Positions 21,134 to 29,440 of a DNA stretch of 64,000 nucleotides are shown here, piece after piece. The notes below the pieces were generated by a model, which did no database searches, had not been told where the DNA came from, and saw only the letters and a program-made list of their open reading frames with translations. The translations under genes and the position numbers were made by a program. The first letter of the stretch is position 1. Each line of letters begins with the position of its first letter. This DNA is from Teichococcus vastitatis. Its GTDB lineage: Bacteria; Pseudomonadota; Alphaproteobacteria; Acetobacterales; Acetobacteraceae. The stretch spans positions 1 through 64,000 of the forward strand of contig NZ_QXGS01000005.1 of the NCBI RefSeq assembly GCF_003604215.1, in the 5' to 3' direction.

Positions 21134-24100
21134 TGCGCCGCGTCCTGAAATGGGCCGGCATCACGCTGGCCGTCCTGATCCTGCTTCCTGTTCTGCTGGT
21201 GACGGCCGTGCTGATCGGCGTGAACACCGGGCCGGGCCAGCGCCTGCTGGCCTCTACCGCCGAGCGCTTCGTTCCCGGTCTGACGCTGGAAGGCCTGCAC
21301 GGCCCGATTCCCGGTGGCCCGGGCTTCGCCAAGCTGACCATGGCCGATGCCGACGGCCCGTGGCTGGAAGTTGAGGATGCGCGGCTCGGCTTCGATTTCA
21401 TGGCGCTGCTGAACCGCGACCTCCGCATCGAGGAATTATCAGCCCGGCGGGTGGCCCTGTTGCGCCTTCCCCCTGGCGGCGAAGCGCCGCCGGAGGAACA
21501 GCCCCCCACCGATCCCGACGCCTCCGTGGTGCCGGGGCTGCCGGACCTGCCGGTGGAGGTCCATCTGGACCGGCTGGCGGTGCAGCGGCTGGAAATCGGC
21601 CAGCAGATCATCACCCTGCCCTCCGGCGGAGCCGATGGCTTGGCGTTGTCGCTGGATGGAAGCGCCAGCCTGGTGGCGGCCGCGCTGCAGGCGAAGCTCG
21701 GGGTGCAGCGGCTGGACGCGCCGGGGCAGTTCAACCTGGACCTCGGCCTCGATCCGCACAGTCGCCTGGCGGCCAGCCTGACGGCGCAGGAGCCGCCCGG
21801 AGGGCTGCTGGCCACCAGCCTCGGCATCCCTGATGCCCCGGCGCAGCTGGCGCTGACGCTGGATGGCCCGGCGGACGGGGCCGACCTGACCCTGCGGGGC
21901 GATTTCGGCGGCCAGGCCGGCATCCGTGCCGATGGTCGCGTGGCGCTGACCGCCGACGGTGCTTCCGCTTTGGCGCTGAAGGGTCATCTGGACGCCCCCG
22001 CCGCGCTGGCGCCGGAACCGGTGCGGGCGATCGACTTCGACGTGGATGCCGCCGTACCGGCCGGCGGCCAGCCGCAGATCCGGCGGCTGAACCTCGACGC
22101 CAAGGCGGGCACGGTGCGGGCCAGCGGCTCGCTGGAACGGCTGCAGGTGGACGCGCGCATCGCCGGATCCGCGGCCCTGGCGCCGCTGGTGCCCGACACC
22201 GTCGGGTGGGAGGCGCTGGAGCTTTCAGCGACCGCTTTTGATGCCGAACGCTTCGAGGCGGTGCTGCGCCCACGCGGCCTGACCGGTCCCGACCCGCTGG
22301 GGGGCGTGCTCGGCAGCGAACCCGTGGTCACGTTCCGCGGCACCGCCAGCCACATCGACGAGTTGCTGGTGGAAGGTGCCGGCGCCACGCTGCGCGCCAG
22401 CGGCGACGTGGGCGACCGGCTCGGCCTGCTGGTCGATCTCACCGTGCCGGATCTGAAGGCGGTGCGGCCGGAGGTCACCGGGCCGCTCACCGCCCAGGCC
22501 CGTGTGTCCGGGCCGATGGCCGACCCCGCCATCGCGCTCACCGTGCAAAGCCCCGGCCTGACCGCCGCCGGCCGCCGGATCGAGGCGCTGGACCTCGCCG
22601 CCGAGGTCCCCTCCATCAACGGCATGGCCGGCACGCTGCGGCTGACCGGGCGGGCCGAGAACCAGCCGATCTCGGTGAACCTGCGCGCTGCACGGGAGGG
22701 TGACCTGATCCGGCTGGCGGAAGCGCAGGCGGTGTTCGGCCCGGTCACCGCCAATGCCGATGGCGTGGTGAACACCGCCACGCTGCGCTTCGACGGCCAG
22801 GCCGTGGTGGACGCCGACAATCTGGCACCGTTGGCACCGCTGGTCGGCCAGCCCATCGCGGGCGCGCTGCACATCGAGGCCAAAGGCCACACCGGTCCCG
22901 ATGGACGGCAGGTCATCGACGCGAGCGCACGGACCCGGCGCATCGAATATGCCGGGCAGCCCTATGCGCTGGATGCCAGTGTCACCGGCACCGACGCGGA
23001 TGCGAACTGGCGGGTCGATGCCACCCTGCCGCAGGCCAAGGTGGCAGGTCGGGGCCGCCTCACCCAGGGCGACGCGGGGATGCGGCTGGACATCGCGGCA
23101 TTCAGCGCCGATGCGCCCGGCAATCTGGGCGTGCGGCTGGCAGCCCCGGCAGCGATCCTGATGCCGCCCTCCGGCGCCATCGAGATCCCCGGGCTGCGCA
23201 TCGCCGCGCGTCCGGCCGGCAATTTCACCATCAGCGGCGTCTGGGGTCCGGAACGCGCCGATATTCGGGTGGCGCTGGCCGCGCTTCCGGCCTCCCTGGT
23301 GAACATGTTCGCGCCGGAGCCGAAGCTGGCCGGCACGGTGGTGGGCGAGGCCCGCATCACCGGCCCGACCACCGCGCCCGAGGTGAATGCCACCGTGAAC
23401 GGTACGGGCCTGCGCGTTGACGCCCCCTGGTCGCGTGGCTGGCCGGCCGCGACTCTGCGGGTCGAGGCAAGCCGCGCCGGCAGCGGCGCCGTGCGCGCGA
23501 ACGCGGCGCTGCGCATGGGCAATGTCGTCACGCTGGATGCAGAGGCCAGCCTGCCGCAAGGTCCCGGAGCAGCCGCCCCGGTGCAGGCGCGGCTGTCGGG
23601 CAGCACCAATCTGCAGCCACTGCTGACGCCGAGCCTGGGTGGCAGCGCGAACACCGTAGCGGGGCGCATCGTCCTGGATGGCGGCGCGTCCGGCACGCTG
23701 GCGCAGCCGGTGCTGAACGGCACGGCGACCTTGTCGGGCGGCGAGGTCCGCAACCCGCTCTACGGTCTGCGGCTGCGCAACATCCGCGGCCAACTTCGTG
23801 CCGCGGGTGAGCAGATCCTGTTCGAGAACATCGTGGCGCAGGCGGGCAATGGCCGCATCAGCGTCAACGGCAACGCGCAGCCCTTCGCCGCCGGCATCCC
23901 GATGCAGCTCGACATCACCGCGCGGGATGCCACGCCTGTGCAGAGCGAACTGGTCACGGCCCTGCTGGACGCCGATCTCCGCTTCACGGGGCCGCTGCAG
24001 ACCAGCCCGGCGCTGAATGGCACCGTTCAGCTGAAGCGCGTGGCGGTGAACATCCCGCGGAGCCTGCCGGGAGGCGGCGTGGCGACGCTGGGCGATGTGC

Positions 24101-24888
24101 GGGAGCGCGGCGCCGACGCGCCGGAGCCGGCCCAGGCCGGCCCGGCGGCACCGCCGATCGCGCTGAACGTCAACATCCAGGCGCCGCAATCGATCCTGGT
24201 CCGCGGCCGCGGCCTGGATACCGAGCTCGGCGGCTCCCTCCGGATCGGCGGCACGGCGGCGGACCCGCAGCCGGAGGGCGCCTTCACCCTGCGGCGCGGC
24301 ACCTTTCAGCTGATCGATCGCCGCATCGAGTTCGATCGCTCCAGCAGCCTCGCCTTCGATGGCGAGATGATGCCGACGCTGGATTTCACCGCCACCACCC
24401 GGGCCCAGAACCTCGCCATCACCATCAACATCGACGGACCGCCCAACGACCCCAAGATCAGCTTCACCTCGGTGCCCGAACTGCCCCAGGACGAGGTGCT
24501 GGCCCGCCTGCTGTTCAACCGTCCCCTCGACCAGCTTTCCCCCTTCGAGATCGCGCAGCTGGCGAGCGGCGCAGCGGCGCTGGCGGGCGCCGGACCAGGT
24601 GGTTCGCGCGGATTGCTGGGCGGCCTGGCCGACCGGCTCGGCCTGGACCGGCTCGGGGTCGGCGGTGGTTCCGGCAACACCAGTGGCAGCAACACCGAGG
24701 AAACCGGTCCTTCCGTCCAGGCTGGCGGCTATATCGGCCAGGGCGTCTATGTGGGCGTGGAGCAGGGTACGGAGGGTGGCCCACGGGTCGGGGTCGAGCT
24801 GGAGCTGACGCCACGGCTGAAGCTGGAGAGCAGCACCGGCGGCGAAAGCGGCGAGCGGATCGGCTTGTCGTACGAGTTCGAGTATTGA
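21133..24888 (+). CDS. tamB: TamB, translocation and assembly module inner-membrane subunit
   Basis: Very long periplasm-spanning AsmA/TamB-type protein, a bridge-like partner of TamA implicated in anterograde phospholipid transport and barrel assembly. The 1251 residues start with a signal anchor (about 7-30). Extended beta-rich repeats follow, with recurrent patterns such as LRLTGRAENQP or LRIGGTAADPQP. The conserved C-terminal TamB (DUF490) domain covers about 930-1251 and includes GRGLDTELGG, NDPKISFTSVPELPQDEVL and a terminal GLSYEFEY. It is translationally coupled to tamA. Confidence 0.93.
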   Translation: MRRVLKWAGITLAVLILLPVLLVTAVLIGVNTGPGQRLLASTAERFVPGLTLEGLHGPIPGGPGFAKLTMADADGPWLEVEDARLGFDFMALLNRDLRIEELSARRVALLRLPPGGEAPPEEQPPTDPDASVVPGLPDLPVEVHLDRLAVQRLEIGQQIITLPSGGADGLALSLDGSASLVAAALQAKLGVQRLDAPGQFNLDLGLDPHSRLAASLTAQEPPGGLLATSLGIPDAPAQLALTLDGPADGADLTLRGDFGGQAGIRADGRVALTADGASALALKGHLDAPAALAPEPVRAIDFDVDAAVPAGGQPQIRRLNLDAKAGTVRASGSLERLQVDARIAGSAALAPLVPDTVGWEALELSATAFDAERFEAVLRPRGLTGPDPLGGVLGSEPVVTFRGTASHIDELLVEGAGATLRASGDVGDRLGLLVDLTVPDLKAVRPEVTGPLTAQARVSGPMADPAIALTVQSPGLTAAGRRIEALDLAAEVPSINGMAGTLRLTGRAENQPISVNLRAAREGDLIRLAEAQAVFGPVTANADGVVNTATLRFDGQAVVDADNLAPLAPLVGQPIAGALHIEAKGHTGPDGRQVIDASARTRRIEYAGQPYALDASVTGTDADANWRVDATLPQAKVAGRGRLTQGDAGMRLDIAAFSADAPGNLGVRLAAPAAILMPPSGAIEIPGLRIAARPAGNFTISGVWGPERADIRVALAALPASLVNMFAPEPKLAGTVVGEARITGPTTAPEVNATVNGTGLRVDAPWSRGWPAATLRVEASRAGSGAVRANAALRMGNVVTLDAEASLPQGPGAAAPVQARLSGSTNLQPLLTPSLGGSANTVAGRIVLDGGASGTLAQPVLNGTATLSGGEVRNPLYGLRLRNIRGQLRAAGEQILFENIVAQAGNGRISVNGNAQPFAAGIPMQLDITARDATPVQSELVTALLDADLRFTGPLQTSPALNGTVQLKRVAVNIPRSLPGGGVATLGDVRERGADAPEPAQAGPAAPPIALNVNIQAPQSILVRGRGLDTELGGSLRIGGTAADPQPEGAFTLRRGTFQLIDRRIEFDRSSSLAFDGEMMPTLDFTATTRAQNLAITINIDGPPNDPKISFTSVPELPQDEVLARLLFNRPLDQLSPFEIAQLASGAAALAGAGPGGSRGLLGGLADRLGLDRLGVGGGSGNTSGSNTEETGPSVQAGGYIGQGVYVGVEQGTEGGPRVGVELELTPRLKLESSTGGESGERIGLSYEFEY

Positions 24889-24960
24889 GCGAAGATCTGC
24901 TCTTTCCCTCGCCCCTCTGCTTGTGTCACAGCAACGCCCGTTGAGGAGAACCCAGACCCT

Positions 24961-25152
24961 ATGCGTGCGTTCGACGGCCAGCTTTCCGGCAACCGCCCCA
25001 TCTCCCGCTCGGCCGAGGAGAAAAAGCGGCAGTTGCGTGACCTTAAGGATGCCCTGGCGGCGCTGAAGCCGCATGCGGCGGCTTCGCTTCGGCAGTCCCT
25101 GACTGCCAAGATCAAGGCGCTGGAAACCGAACTGGCGCCCCGTGCCCGGTGA
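24961..25152 (+). CDS. small hypothetical protein behind tamB, helical
   Basis: A 63-codon frame with an ATG start and a GAGGAG ribosome binding site about 12 bases upstream, 72 bases after tamB and just before a strong hairpin. The product is charged and probably helical: residues 17-60 are rich in Lys, Glu, Leu and Ala (SAEEKKRQLRDLKDALAAL, then a KIKALETEL segment), giving heptad-like spacing and a possible short coiled coil. It has no signal peptide or membrane segment. I do not recognise the family. Its reality is supported by position, start signals and composition only. Confidence 0.6.
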   Translation: MRAFDGQLSGNRPISRSAEEKKRQLRDLKDALAALKPHAAASLRQSLTAKIKALETELAPRAR

Positions 25153-25462
25153 GGCCGTGTCCTGCCCGTGCCGCTGCGGCATGACCGCAGCGGCACGGGC
25201 ATGATCACACGACGCGGGGCTGTTCCGCGCTGATCAGGATCAGCGTGGACCCTATGGCGCCGCGACAGCACCGCGTGGTCCGCACCGTCTTTCGAGGATG
25301 GAAGTACAGACGCCAGTCCCGGTCGGCGGCATCGGGTTGATCGATGAATCGGCGCGGCCGCTTCAACAGGGAGGGCCGGCCGCTGCAAGGCCCGCGAACG
25401 CTGCCAGGCACGGTTCAACTGATGCAGCGGCGCGTCCGCGAAAGGCGGCGCGCCGCCGGCGT
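25153..25462. other. 310-base non-coding gap between the tamAB unit and minE
   Basis: The gap separates two convergent transcription units. Apart from the 17-bp hairpin at its left end I see no gene, repeat or RNA. Short open frames here (for example 25344-25838 on the plus strand) run through minE antisense and have no supporting composition. Confidence 0.5.
25163..25201 (+). terminator. 17-bp perfect hairpin ending the tamA-tamB unit
   Basis: TGCCCGTGCCGCTGCGG at 25163-25179 is perfectly complementary to 25185-25201 with a 5-nt CATGA loop. It begins 11 bases after the stop of the 63-codon frame. No T run follows, so it may act with Rho or as an mRNA 3' stabiliser; being symmetric it could also serve the convergent min operon. 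Confidence 0.65.
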
Positions 25463-25783
25463 TCAGGAGGCGCGAGCCTCCGGCTTGAGATCGGCCGGAT
25501 TGGTGGTGCCGGTGTCATCCTTGGACGGCGGCGGCAGCTCCACCTCGATGGCCAGGGTGCTCATGTCGCCACCGCGGTCGAGCGAGACGTTCACCGCCTT
25601 GGGATCGATGGCGACGTATCGCGCCACCACCTGGATCAGCTCGCGCTGCAGCCGCGGCAGGAAGTCGTCTCCGGCGCGACTGATTCGCTCATGCGCCAGC
25701 ACGATCTGCAACCGCTCCTTGGCGGCGCCGGCGCTGGTTGGCGGTGGCTTGGTCTTTCCGCGAAAGACGTCGAGCCAGCTCAT
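25463..25783 (-). CDS. minE: cell division topological specificity factor MinE
   Basis: MinE stimulates the MinD ATPase and drives Min oscillation so that the Z-ring forms at midcell. The 106-residue protein has the N-terminal amphipathic segment (SWLDVFRG), the MinD-contact region KERLQIVLAHERISRAG near 22-38, and the C-terminal topological domain (ELIQVVARYVAIDPKAVNVSL). Its ATG overlaps the minD stop by four bases. Confidence 0.94.
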   Translation of the reverse strand: MSWLDVFRGKTKPPPTSAGAAKERLQIVLAHERISRAGDDFLPRLQRELIQVVARYVAIDPKAVNVSLDRGGDMSTLAIEVELPPPSKDDTGTTNPADLKPEARAS

Positions 25784-26598
25784 GCGGCCCTCCCTCCGAA
25801 CAGGCGGGACAGGAAACCGCGCTTCTCGGGATCGATGAAGCGGTGCGGCCGGTCCTCGCCCAGGAATCGCGCCACCGCGTCTTTGTAGGCCTGGCCCGCG
25901 GTGGAGCCATCGTCCAGGATCACCGGGTTGCCGGTGTTGGACGCCTTCAGGACGCTCTCGCTCTCGGGGATGACGCCGAGCAGCGGGATGGCCAGGATCT
26001 CGCGGATGTCCTCGAGCTTCAGCATCTCACCCTTCTCCACCCGGTTCGGGGCGTAGCGGGTGACGATGAGGTGCTCCTTCACCGGATCGCGCTTCTCCTC
26101 GGCCCGCTTCGACTTCGATTGCAGCACGCCCAGGATGCGGTCGCTGTCGCGGACGGAGGACACTTCCGGATTGGTGACGACGATGGCCTGATCGGCGAAG
26201 TACAAGGCCAGCAGCGCGCCCTTCTCGATTCCGGCGGGGCTGTCGCACAGGATGTAGTCGAAATCCTTGGACAGCTCCTCGATGATGTTGGCCACGCCTT
26301 CCTTGGTCAGCGCATCCTTGTCGCGCGTCTGGCTGGCCGGCAGGATCGAGAGCGTGTCCACCCGCTTGTCGCGGATCAGCGCCTGGTTGAGCTTGGCCTC
26401 TCCGGTGATGACGTTGACGATGTCGAACACCACACGCCGCTCGACTCCCATGATCAGATCGAGATTGCGCAGGCCGACGTCGAAATCGATCACGACGGTC
26501 TTCTTGCCGGCCTGCGCCAGGCCCGTGGCGAAGGCCGCCGAGCTCGTGGTCTTCCCGACCCCTCCCTTGCCCGACGTCACCACGATCACTTGCGCCAT
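25780..26598 (-). CDS. minD: septum site-determining ATPase MinD
   Basis: Membrane-cycling ParA/MinD ATPase that recruits MinC. The 272-residue protein carries the deviant Walker A motif SGKGGVGKTT (9-18, signature K11 and P-loop K16), a Walker A' segment VVIDFDVGLRN, a Walker B-like CDSPAGIE segment, and a C-terminal amphipathic membrane-targeting tail (about 255-272, RGFLSRLFGG). The gene lies 33 bases after minC and is coupled to minE. Confidence 0.96.
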   Translation of the reverse strand: MAQVIVVTSGKGGVGKTTSSAAFATGLAQAGKKTVVIDFDVGLRNLDLIMGVERRVVFDIVNVITGEAKLNQALIRDKRVDTLSILPASQTRDKDALTKEGVANIIEELSKDFDYILCDSPAGIEKGALLALYFADQAIVVTNPEVSSVRDSDRILGVLQSKSKRAEEKRDPVKEHLIVTRYAPNRVEKGEMLKLEDIREILAIPLLGVIPESESVLKASNTGNPVILDDGSTAGQAYKDAVARFLGEDRPHRFIDPEKRGFLSRLFGGRAA

Positions 26599-26631
26599 TG
26601 AAACTCTCCTCTCCGCCGCTCGGGCGCTTAC

Positions 26632-27387
26632 TCAGCCCAACCGGTCAAACCGCATGTTCTCGCCGATCAGCCGGACCTGCACGGTCTTGCCGATCGGGGC
26701 ATCCGTCAGCCCTTCCCGTACCGCGTAGTAGCCCGCGATGGAAACCAGCTCCGGATCGAAATTCAGCGCGAAGACGCGCGCCTCGGTGTTGTCCGCGCCG
26801 CCGGCGATCGCCCGGCCGCGCAGATTGCCGTAGACGTGCAGGTTGCCGTCGGCGATCACCTCGGCGCCCGGGTTCACCGTGCTGTTGATGATCAGGTCGG
26901 CACCCTGCGCCCAGATGCGCTGGCCGGCCCGTACGGGGTGGTCGATCACCATGGTGGGCCGCGCGGTGCCTGGCGGCAGCGGCGGTGCAGGCGGTGGCCC
27001 GGCGGGCGCCGTGGCGGCGGGCGGCGGCGCCATCGGCACCTCCTCGTCCTTGCCGCCAGCGGCGCGCAGTGGCGGCAGGCCCGCTCCCTGCGCCGCCGCG
27101 CGCAGCTCGGGCGTGCCGCCCACCGTGCCGATCGGCGTGATCTCGATGCGCCGCAGCTCGGCGGCGAGACCGGCGAAATCGATGTCCTGCGGCGCGGCCT
27201 GCAGGTCGTCGAGTCCGATCACCAGCGGCGCGAAGCGCAGAAAGCCGGGCGCGCGGCGGAACTGGTCGGCGATCGCGGGAACGATCACCTCGATTCTCGG
27301 ATCCAGCAGCCGCAGCACCAGCAGATTGAAATTGGCACCGCGCAGCCGGAACGGTTCAAGGCGGGGTGAGGCGGCGGGAGCTGGCAT
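26632..27387 (-). CDS. minC: septum site-determining protein MinC
   Basis: FtsZ assembly inhibitor recruited by MinD. The 251-residue protein has an N-terminal MinC domain (about 10-105), a Pro/Ala-rich linker (about 115-150) and the C-terminal beta-helix domain (about 150-251). The beta-helix carries the family motif HPVRAGQRIWAQGADLII, then GAEVIADGNLHVYG and the GRAIAG segment that contacts MinD. The ATG at 27387 is chosen from a much longer open frame because it precedes the first recognisable MinC residues. Confidence 0.93.
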   Translation of the reverse strand: MPAPAASPRLEPFRLRGANFNLLVLRLLDPRIEVIVPAIADQFRRAPGFLRFAPLVIGLDDLQAAPQDIDFAGLAAELRRIEITPIGTVGGTPELRAAAQGAGLPPLRAAGGKDEEVPMAPPPAATAPAGPPPAPPLPPGTARPTMVIDHPVRAGQRIWAQGADLIINSTVNPGAEVIADGNLHVYGNLRGRAIAGGADNTEARVFALNFDPELVSIAGYYAVREGLTDAPIGKTVQVRLIGENMRFDRLG

Positions 27388-27515
27388 CGGGTGCGGGAGC
27401 GATCCTGGCTGGCGGCAGCGGGGCCGGTTGGTCGGTCGGTCAACGGCTCGCGGGGCGGGGTGGCGCCGGGGCGAAGCCGCCCGCGGCAAACACCCTGTCC
27501 GCCAGCGATTCTCAC

Positions 27516-27544
27516 CATATACAGAAGCCGGACCGGTTACAGAA
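27516..27544 (-). promoter_or_regulatory. candidate minCDE promoter
   Basis: Reading the minus strand, TTCTGT and TATATG hexamers are separated by 17 bases, about 130 bases upstream of the minC ATG, in an AT-richer patch. Both hexamers overlap or touch copies of a direct repeat (see the repeat entry). Confidence 0.4.
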
Positions 27545-27548
27545 GCCG
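27520..27548. repeat. 11-bp direct repeat over the minC promoter
   Basis: TACAGAAGCCG occurs at 27520-27530 and again at 27538-27548, an 18-base period. The copies flank the spacer of the putative minC promoter in the divergent minC/thioesterase region, an arrangement suited to an operator. Confidence 0.5.
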
Positions 27549-27591
27549 TGCCTTTGCGCAAACCACCTGCCACCGCCGGAGTTCGCCGTTC

Positions 27592-28035
27592 ATGGGCAAA
27601 ACCATTCCCCGTCGCGCCGAGTACCGCTTCTTCATCGAGATCCCGACGCGCTGGGCGGACCAAGACGCCTTCGGCCATGTCAACAATGCGGTTTACTACA
27701 CCTACTACGACACGCTGGTCGCCTCTTTCCTGGGCGGCGTCGGGCTGAACGCCCAGCAGGACGGCATCGGCGTGGTGGTTGAAACCCTGTGCCGCCACCA
27801 TAGTCCCGCCTATTTCCCGGACGTGCTCAGCGCGGGGCTTCGCGTCGGGCGCATCGGCAGCAGCTCGGTGCGCTACGAGATCGGGCTGTTCCGGGCCGGC
27901 GAGGACACTGCCTGCGCCGAGGGGCACTTCATTCACGTGCAGGTGGAACTCGCGAATCAGCACCGGACCCGACTCCTTCCGGAGCGCCTGCATCAGGCGC
28001 TGTTGCCGCTGCTGACGGAGAAGGTGGATCGCTGA
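27592..28035 (+). CDS. acyl-CoA thioesterase, 4HBT hot-dog fold
   Basis: The 147-residue protein has the 4-hydroxybenzoyl-CoA thioesterase pattern, with WADQDAFGHVNNAVY at residues 21-35 including the acidic residues D23 and D25 and the HVNN turn. It is cytosolic, with no signal peptide, and probably hydrolyses an acyl-CoA; the substrate is unknown. The ATG at 27592 is the first plausible start; the frame is open upstream but without family similarity. It is divergent from minC. Confidence 0.85.
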   Translation: MGKTIPRRAEYRFFIEIPTRWADQDAFGHVNNAVYYTYYDTLVASFLGGVGLNAQQDGIGVVVETLCRHHSPAYFPDVLSAGLRVGRIGSSSVRYEIGLFRAGEDTACAEGHFIHVQVELANQHRTRLLPERLHQALLPLLTEKVDR

Positions 28036-28166
28036 GATGGGCGGCACGGCAGTTGCTTGGGATCAACGGTTGCAGAGGTTTCGTTGCATCGACCGGGAGT
28101 TTCCCCACTCATGCCGCACTGCCCGCCATTCGGTTCCGCCTTTCGGCCACGCCGCCCGGAGGCTTC

Positions 28167-28979
28167 GTGAATCCGACGCCGCGCCCTGCGCATCATGGCC
28201 GGTCGCCGGTCATCCGGCCCATCGCAGACACTGCGGCCGACAACGCGCGCATCGCACTGCGCCGGGCCGAGGACACGGCGGCGCTGCGGTCGGCCCGGCC
28301 CGGCAAGCTCGGCCTCTGCTATGGCGGCGGCGAAGCCTGCCGCTGGGATTTGTATCCGGCCCTTGATCCGGCGGCGCCCTGCATCGTGCTGCTGCATGGC
28401 AGCGAGTGGTCCGATGGCGGGCCCGCCGCCTTCGGCGCCGTGGCGCGCGGTCTCCTGGCCCATGGCTGGTCGGCGGCATTGCCAAGCCACGGCCTGCGGC
28501 CCGGCGCCAGCCTGACGCGCATCACGCGGGACCTGCACCGTGCCATGGGCTGGCTGACGGCCCAGGGGCCGCTGCACGGCGTGGCCGGTCCGGTTCTGCT
28601 GTGCGGATGGGGCTCCGGGGCTCACCTGGCGGCGCTGCTGCTGGACCATCCCAGGGTCAGGGCCGGGCTTGGCCTATCCGGCGTCTATGATCTCGGCCCT
28701 TTCGAGGAAGGACTCGACCTCACTCCGCTGGAGGTAGAAGCCTTGTCACCGCAGCGCCTGCCGGTGGTGCGCAAGCCCTTCGCGCTGGCATTCGGCGGGG
28801 CGGAGGGCACTGAGCGGCAGCGCTATTCCCGCGCCTTCCACGCCCTGCGCTCGCAGAACGGGGCGAACGATCCCCTGCTGGTGGTGCCGGGCGCGGATGC
28901 CATGACGCTGCCCGACCTGCTCGAAGCACCGGACGGGCTGCTCTGCCACACCGCCCGGGCCTTGATCGAGGAGGGCTGA
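28167..28979 (+). CDS. alpha/beta hydrolase, kynurenine formamidase-like, atypical triad
   Basis: The 270-residue product (GTG start with a GGAGG ribosome binding site five bases upstream; the frame is open from 28053) resembles arylformamidase-type alpha/beta hydrolases. It has an oxyanion-loop-like LLHGSEWSDGG near 76-85, a nucleophile elbow GWGSGAHL with S150, and SGVYDL after it. The region where this family has its catalytic His, usually G-x-D/N-H-F, reads PGADAM (241-246), so the His appears to be missing. The usual HGGYW motif is also changed. It may be a pseudoenzyme or use a different triad. It lies 131 bases after the thioesterase gene. Confidence 0.65.
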   Translation: MNPTPRPAHHGRSPVIRPIADTAADNARIALRRAEDTAALRSARPGKLGLCYGGGEACRWDLYPALDPAAPCIVLLHGSEWSDGGPAAFGAVARGLLAHGWSAALPSHGLRPGASLTRITRDLHRAMGWLTAQGPLHGVAGPVLLCGWGSGAHLAALLLDHPRVRAGLGLSGVYDLGPFEEGLDLTPLEVEALSPQRLPVVRKPFALAFGGAEGTERQRYSRAFHALRSQNGANDPLLVVPGADAMTLPDLLEAPDGLLCHTARALIEEG

Positions 28980-28997
28980 GCACCCTCCCCGCCTCAT

Positions 28998-29411
28998 TCA
29001 GCCGCGGGTGCCGGCCTCGGCCGACTTCCGCTCGATCAGCTCGATCTTGTAGCCGTCCGGATCCTCGACAAAGGCGATCACCGTCGTGCCGAACTTCACC
29101 GGGCCAGGCTCGCGGGTGATTTTGGCACCCTCGGCCCGCAGCTTCTCGCAGGTGCCGTAGATGTCGGGCACGCCGATCGCCAGATGGCCGAAAGCGTTGC
29201 CCATCTCGTATTTCTCGGTACCGTAATTGTAGGTCAGCTCGATCACGCCGGCCCCGCTGCTTTCCGGCGCGTAGCCGACAAAAGCCAGGGTGTACTTGCC
29301 GTCCGGAACGTCGTTGCGGCGCAGTTCCTTCATGCCGAGAAGCCGGGTGTAGAAATCGACGCTACGCTCCAGGTCGCCGACACGGATCATGGTGTGCAGA
29401 AAGCTGCTCAT
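28998..29411 (-). CDS. gloA: lactoylglutathione lyase (glyoxalase I)
   Basis: GloA converts the methylglyoxal-glutathione hemithioacetal to S-lactoylglutathione; gshB in this window would supply part of its cofactor. The 137-residue protein has the four metal ligands H6, E58, H76 and E124 in the expected places ([33 protein letters not shown]). I chose the ATG at 29411 over an upstream frame extension because it begins the canonical N-terminus. It is the last gene of the lipid A series, 29 bases after lpxI. Confidence 0.94.
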   Translation of the reverse strand: MSSFLHTMIRVGDLERSVDFYTRLLGMKELRRNDVPDGKYTLAFVGYAPESSGAGVIELTYNYGTEKYEMGNAFGHLAIGVPDIYGTCEKLRAEGAKITREPGPVKFGTTVIAFVEDPDGYKIELIERKSAEAGTRG

Positions 29412-29440
29412 GCGCGCTGTCTCCTTGTTGCGGCAGTGGT

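Noticed and set aside
22225-25182. 985-codon open frame on the minus strand
   Set aside because: Antisense to tamB and to the 63-codon frame. The product is Arg/Gln/Gly/Ala-rich without domains.
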